DNA of 40,704 nucleotides from Bryobacterales bacterium (GTDB taxonomy: Bacteria > Acidobacteriota > Terriglobia > Bryobacterales > UBA6623). Positions 8,911 to 16,583 of this stretch are shown here, one piece after another. Under the pieces are notes generated by a model. It saw only the letters and a program-made list of their open reading frames with translations, was not told the origin of the DNA and made no database searches. Each line of letters starts with the position of its first letter. Within the stretch, counting starts at the first letter, position 1. Both the position numbers and the translations under genes were made by a program. The stretch spans positions 1-40,704 of the forward strand of contig JAJDZN010000198.1 of NCBI GenBank assembly GCA_022824585.1. Reading direction: 5' to 3'.

Positions 8911-10308
8911 TCAGTCTTCCTCTGGCACGACGATGAATTCCGGGTACGCCTCGATACCCAGTTCGCCCACATCCTGGCCAATGGCCTCGACGTCCTCGGC
9001 GACCCGAAGCCCGATGGTCCGGTCGATCGCGAACCACAGCAGCATCGAAAGCCCGAACACGAACACGCCGACGGCCAAGATGCCGACGATCTGCGCGACG
9101 ATGCTCCCGCCGCCAACGATGCAGACTGCCAACGTCCCCCAGATGCCCGTGCAGAGATGGACGGGAACTGCGCCAACGACGTCGTCGATCTTCAACGTTT
9201 CCAGCAGCTTCATGGACAGCAGGCAAACCACGCCCCCGATGGCTCCGATCACAACCGCCCAGTGGTGCTGGACGATATCCGGCGCTGCGGTGATCGCGAC
9301 GAGGCCGGCCAGGGTGCCGTTGAGCCCGGCGAGCAGATCGATCCGTCCCAAGACGGGCCGCGAGAGGCTCAGAGCCGCCATGACACCGGCCGCGGCGGCT
9401 AGGTTGGTGTTGGCGAAGATGTTGCTCACCGCCACCGCATCGACCGCGCCGCCTAGCGCCAGTTGCGATCCGCCATTGAAGCCGAACCAGCCCAGCCACA
9501 GGATAAAGACGCCCAGAGTGACGACCGGAATATTGGACGGAGGAGTCGCCTTGACACTGCCGTCAGCCCGGAACTTGCCCGAGCGAGGACCGACCATGAT
9601 GGCCCCGGCCAGAGCCGCCCAGCCTCCGGTGGAGTGGACTACGGTGGAGCCTGCGAAATCCTTGAACCCCAATTCAGCCAGCCAGCCCCCGGCCCATGTC
9701 CAGGCGCCGACGATGGGGTAGACGAATGCGGTCAGCACCGCGATGAAGAGGAAGAACGACCATAGCTTTACGCGCTCCGCCAGAGCGCCCGAAACGATCG
9801 AGGCCGTGGTGGCCACGAAGACCATCTGGAAGAACCAGTACGACATCGCCGAGTAGCCGCTCTCGACCACGGCCGCGGCGACCGATTCCTCGCCGCCCAG
9901 CAGGGCCACCTCGTCGGCGGTCGTCCCGTACAGGAATCCAAGCGAGCCGAACCAGCCGCCCGGATCGACTCCCACGTACATGACGTTGAAGCCGACGGCG
10001 AAGTACCCGAGTCCGGCAATGGAGTACAGGCCGATGTTCTTCAAGCAGATCATCGACGCGTTCTTGGTGCGGACCGAACCGGCCTCGAGCATCGTGAAGC
10101 CCGCCGCCATCCACATCACCAAGGCGCCCCAGACGAGGAACGCAAACGTGTTGAATACGAACTGGGCCTCGCCCTCGACCGCTGCGCGCGCCTGTGCAGG
10201 GGACAAGGCCCAGACCAAGACCATCGCGGCGATTCCGAACTTGGCCACCGCCCGGACCGCGTCGTTCCCACAGCTCGTTAGCGAACGAAAATCTTGCATG
10301 GTCATCAC
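8911..10308 (-). CDS. amtB: Ammonium transporter (Amt family)
   Basis: The protein has about 465 residues: a signal peptide (ending near SPAQARA), then the eleven-helix ammonium channel of the inner membrane. Recognisable signatures are AGFTMLEAGSVR, FQMVFVATTASIVSGALAER, the first pore histidine in VVHSTGGWAAL and the second in PVHLCTGIWGTL. The C-terminal tail (GLRV...DVGELGIEAYPEF) resembles the segment that PII protein GlnK binds in E. coli AmtB. No glnK gene is adjacent, although the two are often paired. A strong Shine-Dalgarno, AAGGAGG (10318-10324), lies 9 bases before a GTG at 10308 and 12 before an ATG at 10305, so the exact start is open by a few residues. Confidence 0.93.
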   Translation of the reverse strand: MMTMQDFRSLTSCGNDAVRAVAKFGIAAMVLVWALSPAQARAAVEGEAQFVFNTFAFLVWGALVMWMAAGFTMLEAGSVRTKNASMICLKNIGLYSIAGLGYFAVGFNVMYVGVDPGGWFGSLGFLYGTTADEVALLGGEESVAAAVVESGYSAMSYWFFQMVFVATTASIVSGALAERVKLWSFFLFIAVLTAFVYPIVGAWTWAGGWLAELGFKDFAGSTVVHSTGGWAALAGAIMVGPRSGKFRADGSVKATPPSNIPVVTLGVFILWLGWFGFNGGSQLALGGAVDAVAVSNIFANTNLAAAAGVMAALSLSRPVLGRIDLLAGLNGTLAGLVAITAAPDIVQHHWAVVIGAIGGVVCLLSMKLLETLKIDDVVGAVPVHLCTGIWGTLAVCIVGGGSIVAQIVGILAVGVFVFGLSMLLWFAIDRTIGLRVAEDVEAIGQDVGELGIEAYPEFIVVPEED

Positions 10309-10559
10309 GGCTTTCTACCTCCTTAAACAATTCGTGGCCGTCGCGCGACGCAAACGGATGCTCGGGCGCGGCCCTAGAGAGCATAGCGCCTCCCACCGTC
10401 CGAGGCCATACCGGATTCGGACACTGCTGCAACCGGGCGGTGGGCCAGGCCTTGGCTGATTGAAGCGGCGTTAGGCCGATGACAGCCGGCGGTTGGCGGT
10501 CGGGCATCGAATCCAAAGGAACGCAAACGGGCGTCCTGGGCAGCTTCGCGGATCTCCTC

Positions 10560-10589
10560 TTGTCGGCGGGCCGGTTCGTTATATATAAT
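10560..10589 (+). promoter_or_regulatory. Promoter of the phoH-ybeY-era operon
   Basis: TTGTCG (10560-10565) and a perfect TATAAT (10584-10589) are separated by 18 bp. The predicted transcript would start near 10596, leaving a leader of about 70 bases before phoH. The -10 box and the bases after it resemble a stretch upstream of gatB (see 19892-19912). Confidence 0.6.
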
Positions 10590-10665
10590 CCGACTCGGGC
10601 ACGCGCTCGCCATCCCGCGCCGCCAGCGGGGTTTCGAAATCCCTGCGGAGCCCGTCAGCATCCCA

Positions 10666-11679
10666 TTGAGCAAGGCATCGATCGTCGTCAGCCAAGGCAT
10701 CCAGACCCTGTGCGGTACGCGGGACGAGAACCTCCGCCTGCTGGAGAGCTCGCTGGGAGTCTCGGCCCACATCTCATCGGGGAGCCTTGAGATCGAAGGC
10801 GACGAGCAGCAGGTTCGCCGAGCGGACGACATCATCGCGGACTACCTGACGCTGCTGGGCGAGGGCCACCGCTTCAGCAACGGAGACATGCGCTCGTTCC
10901 TGCGCGTTGCTACCGCCGATCCCGATATCAGCTTCAAGGGGCTGGTGCAGAACAGCCGGCGGCGGCTGTGCGGCCGCAAGTCCGTCACGCCGCGCAGCCT
11001 CAACCAACTGCGCTACTTCGAGGCGATGGATCGCTCGGACATGGTCTTCGGCATCGGCCCGGCGGGCACGGGAAAGACCTACCTGGCCGTGGCCTACGCG
11101 ATCTCTGCGCTGCTGGCCAAGGACGTGCGCCGCATCGTCCTCGCCCGCCCCGCGGTGGAGGCCGGCGAGAGGCTGGGCTTCCTGCCCGGCACGCTGCAGC
11201 AGAAGGTCGATCCCTACTTGCGCCCGCTGTATGACGCCCTGCACGACCTGCTCGAGGCCGAAAGGGTCGAGCGCAACCTCGCCAGCGGCATCATCGAAGT
11301 GGCGCCGCTGGCGTTCATGCGTGGCCGCTCGCTGAACGAGAGCTTCATCATCCTGGACGAAGCCCAGAATGCCACTGCCGAGCAGATGAAGATGTTCATC
11401 ACGCGGCTGGGCTTCGGCTCCAAGGCCGCGATCACGGGTGACATCACCCAGATCGATCTGCCCCCCGGCAAGCGCAGCGGACTGATCGAGGCGATCGACG
11501 TGCTCGCGGACGTGAAGGGGGTCAAGTTCGTCCACTTCGACGAACAGGATGTCGTGCGGCACGGCTTGGTGCAGCGCATCATCCGCGCCTACGACCGCTA
11601 TGGCTCCAAGCGATGGCACTCGGCGGCCGCGGCGCCGGACCGGGCCGCGGAGTACGTGCCCGGCCATGATCGAGACTGA
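10666..11679 (+). CDS. phoH: PhoH-like ATPase
   Basis: This cytoplasmic ATPase of 337 residues is linked in bacteria to RNA metabolism together with YbeY. It has the PhoH N-terminal region ([12 protein letters not shown]). The Walker A motif GPAGTGKT lies near residues 131-138, and the segments [15 protein letters not shown] and FMRGRSLN follow. The Walker B-like motif FIILDEAQ is near 227-234, with GDITQIDLP as the downstream sensor. The listed start is a TTG at 10666; I see no in-frame ATG between it and the promoter, and the only SD-like sequence (GGAG at 10647) is rather far away, so the N-terminus is uncertain. It overlaps ybeY by 14 bases, indicating translational coupling. Confidence 0.92.
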   Translation: MSKASIVVSQGIQTLCGTRDENLRLLESSLGVSAHISSGSLEIEGDEQQVRRADDIIADYLTLLGEGHRFSNGDMRSFLRVATADPDISFKGLVQNSRRRLCGRKSVTPRSLNQLRYFEAMDRSDMVFGIGPAGTGKTYLAVAYAISALLAKDVRRIVLARPAVEAGERLGFLPGTLQQKVDPYLRPLYDALHDLLEAERVERNLASGIIEVAPLAFMRGRSLNESFIILDEAQNATAEQMKMFITRLGFGSKAAITGDITQIDLPPGKRSGLIEAIDVLADVKGVKFVHFDEQDVVRHGLVQRIIRAYDRYGSKRWHSAAAAPDRAAEYVPGHDRD

Positions 11680-12151
11680 CGAACAGTCGGAACTCGAAGG
11701 CTGGAGCTACGAGAACCGCCAGTGGAAGATACAGTTCGACGAGGACAGCGTGAGAGCCTTCGTCTCGCTCGCGTGGAAAGATTTGGCGAGTGAGTGGGGC
11801 TTCGGCGTTGTCATCTCCAACGACCGCACAGTGCGCGACGCCAATCGAAGGTACCGCGATATGGCCCGCGCTACGGACGTGCTGTCATTCCCGGCCGGAG
11901 ATGGGATGCCCTACACTCGCCGGGACGGATACATCGGAGACTTGCTCATTTCCGCCGAGAGAGCGGCCCGGCAGGCCAAGCAGCACAAGCACTCCGTAGC
12001 TGACGAGATCAAGATCCTTGTGCTTCACGGTCTGCTCCACCTGTTGGGATTCGACCACGAGCTCGACGGCGGCGAGATGCGAGAATTCGAAACGGTGCTG
12101 CGGCGCAAGTACGCGCTGTCTGAGGGATTGATCGAGCGGGAGAGCCATTGA
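11666..12151 (+). CDS. ybeY: Endoribonuclease YbeY (rRNA maturation factor)
   Basis: This 161-residue metal-dependent single-strand RNase acts in 16S rRNA 3'-end maturation and ribosome quality control. The zinc-binding signature HGLLHLLGFDH is complete, with His121, His125 and His131. The upstream region (RATDVLSFPAGD and YIGDLLIS) is the conserved substrate face. The ATG at 11666 is chosen over an earlier in-frame codon because it gives a normal N-terminus and a short 14-base overlap with phoH. The phoH-ybeY-era order is widely conserved in bacteria and supports a shared role in ribosome assembly. Confidence 0.94.
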   Translation: MIETDEQSELEGWSYENRQWKIQFDEDSVRAFVSLAWKDLASEWGFGVVISNDRTVRDANRRYRDMARATDVLSFPAGDGMPYTRRDGYIGDLLISAERAARQAKQHKHSVADEIKILVLHGLLHLLGFDHELDGGEMREFETVLRRKYALSEGLIERESH

Positions 12152-12231
12152 TCTCGGAGGATCCGCTCCAAGAGGCAGCGCGGACGCGGATTCCCGCTCG
12201 AGCCGGCCAGCAGCATATGTCGGAGCCAAGC

Positions 12232-13131
12232 ATGACGAAGGCGGGGTTTGTCACGATTCTCGGAAAGCCCAACGTCGGCAAGTCCACCTTGCTCAATGCC
12301 TTGGTGGGCAGCAAAGTCTCGATCACCAGCCGGCGCGCCCAGACGACGCGGGACGCCATCCAAGGCGTGCTCAGCGAGGCCCGCGGGCAGATCGTCTTCG
12401 TGGACAGCCCCGGGATCCATGAGCCGTCGAAGCAGCTCGGCAAGCGCATGATGCGCGAAGTCAGCCGCGCCACGCAGGGCTGTCATGCAGCCTTGCTGAT
12501 GGTGGACGCCAGCATGGGCATCAATCCGTCTGACGAGAGGGCTCTAGACCTTGCCAAGCGGCTCGGAGCACCACTGCTGCTATTGGCCAACAAGGTGGAC
12601 AAGCTGGATCGGATGCAGGAATTGCTGCCGTTCCTCGACCGCTGCCGCCAACTTCACGACTTCGAAGACTTCATACCGATCTCAGCCACTAGGCGCATCA
12701 ACTTGGACCAAGTGCTGACCGCGCTGTTCAAGACACTGCCGGAGTCCCCGCAGTTCTATCCGGAGGGGTACCTCACCGACCAGCCGCAGAAATTCCTCGC
12801 GGCGGAACTGATCCGGGAGCGGATTCTGCGCGAGACGCACGACGAGCTGCCCCACGCGGTCGCGGTGCAAATCGAGCGCTGGGAAGAGACCCCGGGCAAG
12901 CTGCTCATCTTCGCCACAGCGGTGGTCGAGCGGCAAGGGCAGAAGGCTATCCTGTTGGGCAAGAATGGTGAGAAAATGAAGGAACTCACCAGCAGGGCGC
13001 GACAGTCGCTCGAGGCCTGCTTCGACCGTAGCGTACGCTTGGAAGTGTTCGTCAAGGTACGCAAGAACTGGCGAAACAACGATGGATTCGTGCAAGACCT
13101 TGATTTCCGCCGCATCCTCGGACAAGGTTAG
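12232..13131 (+). CDS. era: GTPase Era
   Basis: Era is an essential GTPase that binds 16S rRNA and helps 30S subunit assembly. The protein has 299 residues, close to E. coli Era (301). GTPase motifs are G1 GKPNVGKS (residues 11-18), the G2 threonine in RRAQTTRD, G3 DSPG, G4 NKVD and G5 ISAT. The C-terminal KH domain has the GxxG-type loop in LGKNGEKMKEL. The open frame reaches back to a TTG at 12148 that overlaps the ybeY stop, and an ATG lies at 12217. I prefer the ATG at 12232 because GGAG lies six bases before it and the protein then begins MTKAGFVTILG, as Era normally does. Confidence 0.94.
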   Translation: MTKAGFVTILGKPNVGKSTLLNALVGSKVSITSRRAQTTRDAIQGVLSEARGQIVFVDSPGIHEPSKQLGKRMMREVSRATQGCHAALLMVDASMGINPSDERALDLAKRLGAPLLLLANKVDKLDRMQELLPFLDRCRQLHDFEDFIPISATRRINLDQVLTALFKTLPESPQFYPEGYLTDQPQKFLAAELIRERILRETHDELPHAVAVQIERWEETPGKLLIFATAVVERQGQKAILLGKNGEKMKELTSRARQSLEACFDRSVRLEVFVKVRKNWRNNDGFVQDLDFRRILGQG

Positions 13132-13145
13132 GGAAGCCTAGCGTT

Positions 13146-13424
13146 ATGAGACTTACGAGGCGCAGCCTGATCTGGATCGCGCCAATGGCAGCGAGCGCGT
13201 TATCCGCGCAGGCGGTGGACGACGACCTGCTCTATGACCGCGTGCACAGAAAGCTGAACAATCACCCGGCGCTCAGGATCCGGGACTTGGTCGTGGACGT
13301 CACCGATGGGGTCGTCACGATCGACGGCGTGATCCGTTCGGATGCCGCCAAGCGCCGCGCCACCAAGGTCGCCTCGATCAAGGGCGTCACGAAGGTTGTC
13401 AACAATCTGGTCGTGAGCGCCTGA
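13146..13424 (+). CDS. Small secreted BON-domain protein
   Basis: This 92-residue protein has a signal peptide (RRSLIWIAPMAASALSAQA) and then a single BON domain (residues 25-92): DDLLYDRVHRKLNN, the beta-strands DLVVDVTDGVVTIDG, and GVTKVVNNLVV. BON domains occur in periplasmic or envelope proteins such as OsmY and are thought to bind membranes. It lies 14 bp after era, so it may be transcribed with the operon although its function differs. A degraded second copy lies about 3 kb downstream (16315-16502). Confidence 0.85.
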   Translation: MRLTRRSLIWIAPMAASALSAQAVDDDLLYDRVHRKLNNHPALRIRDLVVDVTDGVVTIDGVIRSDAAKRRATKVASIKGVTKVVNNLVVSA

Positions 13425-13492
13425 ACAGGCTTCAGCCGCCAGTACCGGATCTGTCCGCGATGCCCGCGGGCTGTGTCCGGGAACCGGCCCGA

Positions 13493-13518
13493 TGAGACCG
13501 GCATCGATTGCCGTCTCA
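13493..13518 (+). terminator. Hairpin after the era/BON operon
   Basis: TGAGAC plus GGC on the left arm (with one bulged C) pairs with GCCGTCTCA on the right around a seven-base loop, about 70 bp after the BON stop. No T-run follows, so factor-independent termination is only possible, not shown. The rest of 13425-13687 holds no convincing gene. Confidence 0.3.
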
Positions 13519-13687
13519 GGCGGAATCCCTTGGCAAGTCGCATCCGCTGAGACTGCTTCGATCTGCGGCTCGACCCGTCACAGCACCCGGCCTGCCGACG
13601 CTTGCGATGTCCGAGGGCCCAGATTGCAGCGCAGGAGGGATTGAAGAGAGGCAGGTCCTCGAATATTCGGCCAGCTTTTCGGGCCGC

Positions 13688-13711
13688 AGTGTACCACCGG
13701 CGTAGTACACT
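13688..13711 (+). promoter_or_regulatory. Inverted-repeat operator of toxin-antitoxin module 1
   Basis: AGTGTAC (13688-13694) and GTACACT (13705-13711) form a perfect 7-bp inverted repeat with a 10-bp spacer, ending 8 bp before the antitoxin ATG. The right arm contains TACACT, a possible -10 box, so a repressor bound here would block the promoter. RHH antitoxins typically bind such sites to repress their own operon. No Shine-Dalgarno lies between the site and the ATG, so the transcript may be leaderless. Confidence 0.55.
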
Positions 13712-13719
13712 TGTAGCAC

Positions 13720-13950
13720 ATGAGTGCCACGATCACTGTCCGCGCCAGTGCTGAGTTGCGCGAGGCGCTCAAGGCGCATGCAGCCAGCTTGGGGCAATCT
13801 CTATCTGAATTCGTCCGCGCCACCCTGGAGAACGCCGTTTCAGAGCGCTCAATTGGCGATCGCGCGGCTCACGTTGCGGGAAAGCTCGCACCGGCAGATT
13901 GGCAGGATGATTGGCATCGCGAACTGCGGGAGCGGAATTGGAGAAGCTGA
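13720..13950 (+). CDS. Ribbon-helix-helix antitoxin (module 1)
   Basis: This 76-residue protein begins ATITVRASAELREALKAHA, the strand-helix start of a RHH/CopG-type DNA-binding domain, and continues SLGQSLSEFVRATLENAV. The C-terminal 30 residues (ADWQDDWHRELRERNW) would be the toxin-binding tail. As in type II systems, the dimer should repress the operon through the repeat just upstream and mask the PIN toxin. It overlaps the toxin gene by 13 bases. Confidence 0.8.
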   Translation: MSATITVRASAELREALKAHAASLGQSLSEFVRATLENAVSERSIGDRAAHVAGKLAPADWQDDWHRELRERNWRS

Positions 13951-14369
13951 GATCGCTGCTGCTCGACACGGGACCGGCTGTAGCATTCCTTGATGGGGCG
14001 GATCCCGAGCATCACTGGGTCACCCGTGAATTGTCCGCCTTCAGCGGCCAGCTCCACACGACAGTGGCCGTTGTCACCGAGGTAATGCACTTCGTGGCTC
14101 CGAGACGTGGAGGGCCCGCGCTCTTCGCGGAGTTCCTGCGCTCCACCAAGACTGTCGTGCATGGCTGCGCGAGCCCCAAGGAGATCGGCCGAACCGTCGC
14201 GCTGATGGAGCAGTACCGGGATTCTCGGATGGACTACGCTGACGCCACACTACTGGTGCTGGCGGAGCAGGTCTCGGTATTCGAAATCCTGACCTTGGAT
14301 CGTCGGGGATTCTCCTTCTTTCGGACTCCTGGCGGTCGGCCGCTGCAGATCGTGCGATCCGTAGCGTGA
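13938..14369 (+). CDS. PIN-domain ribonuclease toxin (VapC-like, module 1)
   Basis: VapC-type toxins are Mg2+-dependent RNases, often cutting tRNA or rRNA. Starting at the TTG at 13938, which has GGGAG five bases upstream, the protein has 143 residues and begins MEKLRSLLLDTGPAVAFLD. The acidic PIN residues are visible: Asp in LLLDTGP, Glu in VVTEVMHF, Asp in DYADATLLVLAE and Asp in LTLDRRGF. An earlier in-frame TTG at 13911 is less likely. It overlaps the antitoxin gene, the usual toxin-antitoxin arrangement. All catalytic acids seem present, so the toxin is probably active. Confidence 0.82.
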   Translation: MEKLRSLLLDTGPAVAFLDGADPEHHWVTRELSAFSGQLHTTVAVVTEVMHFVAPRRGGPALFAEFLRSTKTVVHGCASPKEIGRTVALMEQYRDSRMDYADATLLVLAEQVSVFEILTLDRRGFSFFRTPGGRPLQIVRSVA

Positions 14370-14493
14370 GTGGAGTGCTCTCGCAGCCCGCTCGTGGGGC
14401 GGAACCCGAGCCCAGCCCACGCTCGGCGGCATGCTAGCGCTGGCGTAGAAGCCCGGGCGGTTCGGATTAGAATGAATCGCTGGTTGGAATTGG

Positions 14494-16119
14494 ATGTTTG
14501 TGACGAGATCAGGCTCTGGCGTATACCGCAGCGCTCTCGGGCTGGCCGTCTTGGCGGGCTGCGGGCCGCAGCCCGCAACTGAAGAAGCGACTCCGAACGA
14601 GATCGTCTTCACCGGAGCGGTCGACGCCGACCTTGCGACGATTGACGAGGCGATCGCTGCCGGACCATTCGCGGCCGACTGGGATTCGTTGGCCGGCAAC
14701 GGTGTCGCGGACTGGTACCGGGACGCCAAGCTCGGGATCTTCGTCCACTGGGGCGTCTACTCCGTCCCTGCGTTCGGACACGAGTGGTACCCGCGGCGCA
14801 TGTACCTCAATGAGCTCGACAGGCGCAGGAACGTGAACTTCTTCGAGCATCATCGAAAGATCTGGGGCCCCCACAAGACCTTCGGCTACAAGGACTTCAT
14901 TCCCATGTTCAAGGCCGAGAACTATGACCCGGAAGCCTGGGCGGCGCTCTTCGAGGAAGCGGGAGCCCGATACGTCGTGCCGGTCGGCGAACACCATGAC
15001 GGCTTTCCGCTCTACGCCTCGAGCTACACCAAGTGGGACGCTTCCGAAATGGGACCCAAGCGCGACGTCATCGCGGACTTGGAGAAGGCGGTCCGCGCCC
15101 GCGGGATGAAATTCGGCATCAGCAGCCATCGCGCCTTCAACTACGGCTACTACCCCCGCGACGAATCCTACGACACCGTCAACGAGGAGGGCTTCGGGCT
15201 TTACGGCAAGCCTCGCGAAGACCTCGAATTTACCGCGGGGCGAAACTTCGACTGGTTTCCGCAGAGCGAGGAGTTCCGCGACGACTGGCTGGGCCGAACA
15301 GCTGAGATGGCGGAGAAATTCAAGGCTGACCTAGTCTGGTTCGACTTCGGCATCGGTCCCAGACAGCACGTCCCGACAGCGGACGTGAATCCCTACGCGC
15401 CCCACCTGAAGCGTTTCGCGGCCTACTACTACAACCGCGCCCGGGCCTGGGGCAAGACGGGCGTTGTGAACTACAAGTTCGAGGCGATGCCGGAGAACGT
15501 CGCGGTGCTCGACCTCGAGCGGGCGCGGCTCGCCGGCATGCGCGACCTGTTCTGGCAGACCGACACTTCGGTCGGCTTCACTTCTTGGGGCTACGTGACG
15601 AATCACCGCTACAAGGACGTGCGCCTGATCTTGACGGAGTTCGCCGACATCGTTTCGAAGAACGGCTGCCTCCTGCTCAATGTCGGCCCCAGAGCCGATG
15701 GCACGATTCCCGCGAAAGAGGCCGAGATGTTGCGGGAGATCGGTGCCTGGCTTCAGGTCAACGGGGAAGCCATCTACGGCTCGCGCCCGTGGAAGATCTA
15801 TGGCGAAGGACCGACCGAGACGGTCGAAGGGCACCTCAGCGAAGAGCGAAACAGGCAGATGGGGCCGGAGGATATTCGATTCACTACCAAAGGCGACGCT
15901 CTCTACGCGACCGCGCTAGGCCTGGCTGAGCAGGAGTGGACGATTGAGTCGCTGCGGGCGGGGTCCGGCCACCTCGAGGGGCGAACCGTTTCCGGAGTTC
16001 GCCTTCTGGGCCATGACGGAGACCTAGAGTGGTCGCAACGATCTGATGCGCTGGCGATCCGCAACCCCGGAACGAGCCTCGCCGAGCACGCCTATGTGTT
16101 CGAAATAGCTCTGGAATAG
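14494..16119 (+). CDS. GH29 alpha-L-fucosidase-like lipoprotein
   Basis: This 541-residue protein starts with a lipoprotein signal (ALGLAVLAGC, lipid-modified Cys23). The glycoside hydrolase 29 catalytic barrel follows: WYRDAKLGIFVHWGVYSVPAF, then EHHDGFPLYASSYTKWD. The region ADLVWFDFGIG holds Asp284 as the likely nucleophile. NGCLLLNVGPRADGTI and GEAIYGSRPW are further family segments. The enzyme would release alpha-L-fucose from glycans at the cell surface or in the periplasm. The usual general acid/base cannot be assigned with certainty in this family from sequence alone. It follows the toxin gene by 125 bp and has no fucose-use genes beside it. Confidence 0.9.
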   Translation: MFVTRSGSGVYRSALGLAVLAGCGPQPATEEATPNEIVFTGAVDADLATIDEAIAAGPFAADWDSLAGNGVADWYRDAKLGIFVHWGVYSVPAFGHEWYPRRMYLNELDRRRNVNFFEHHRKIWGPHKTFGYKDFIPMFKAENYDPEAWAALFEEAGARYVVPVGEHHDGFPLYASSYTKWDASEMGPKRDVIADLEKAVRARGMKFGISSHRAFNYGYYPRDESYDTVNEEGFGLYGKPREDLEFTAGRNFDWFPQSEEFRDDWLGRTAEMAEKFKADLVWFDFGIGPRQHVPTADVNPYAPHLKRFAAYYYNRARAWGKTGVVNYKFEAMPENVAVLDLERARLAGMRDLFWQTDTSVGFTSWGYVTNHRYKDVRLILTEFADIVSKNGCLLLNVGPRADGTIPAKEAEMLREIGAWLQVNGEAIYGSRPWKIYGEGPTETVEGHLSEERNRQMGPEDIRFTTKGDALYATALGLAEQEWTIESLRAGSGHLEGRTVSGVRLLGHDGDLEWSQRSDALAIRNPGTSLAEHAYVFEIALE

Positions 16120-16314
16120 AGGGTCCCGAGCACCGCAACATGGCAAGTCGCGTCGCTGATCCCGCAACCGCCTGAAGTCGTCCGAGCAAGCGGACTGCAG
16201 CCCCTGTCCGCCGGAGATCGGAGCGGAGCCCGGCAGGCGCTCCTGCCGGTCACCTCTGCCCCGAAGAGTCGAGTGACGAAACGCTTGCTGGGAGAGCGGC
16301 CCAGAGTCGCTTTC

Positions 16315-16502
16315 GGATCTGCTCCTGCGTGCACTGGAGGAAGCACCCGGCACGCCAGATCCGGGACTTGGCAGCGGAAGTCACCGCTGCGGTCGTCACT
16401 GTCGATTGCGAGGTTCTTTCGGATGCCGCCAGAGCCCGCGCCACGAAGCTCCCCTCGATCAGGGGGCCAAGAGGTTGTCAACTACTTGGTCGTGTGCGCC
16501 TG
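16315..16502 (+). pseudogene. Decayed second copy of the BON-domain gene
   Basis: Read in one frame, 16339-16480 encodes HPARQIRDLAAEVTAAVVTV and then SDAARARATKLPSIRG. These match the intact BON protein's HPALRIRDLVVDVTDGVVTI and SDAAKRRATKVASIKG. After a frameshift near 16475, a second frame gives QEVVNYLVVCA, matching TKVVNNLVVSA at the intact C-terminus. The DNA similarity continues about 35 bp past the stop (compare 13425-13460 with 16503-16540). The signal peptide is not recognisable and there is no start codon in the right frame. The rest of the gap 16120-16583 shows no other gene. Confidence 0.75.
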
Positions 16503-16583
16503 CACAGGATCCAGCTGACCGTACCGAATCCGTTCGCGGAAAAGCCGGCCGCACAGTTGGAACGATGGCTGCGGACCGGAAAG

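Noticed and set aside
10339..10350. 12-base palindrome CGTCGCGCGACG upstream of the ammonium transporter
   Set aside because: Such GC palindromes are expected by chance in DNA of this composition and it has no clear placement relative to a promoter.
13520..16165. Short match TGGCAAGTCGC at about 13530 and 16140 as a possible transposon end
   Set aside because: It is only about 11 bases long, in the same direction, not at symmetrical positions relative to the BON copies, and has no target-site duplication.
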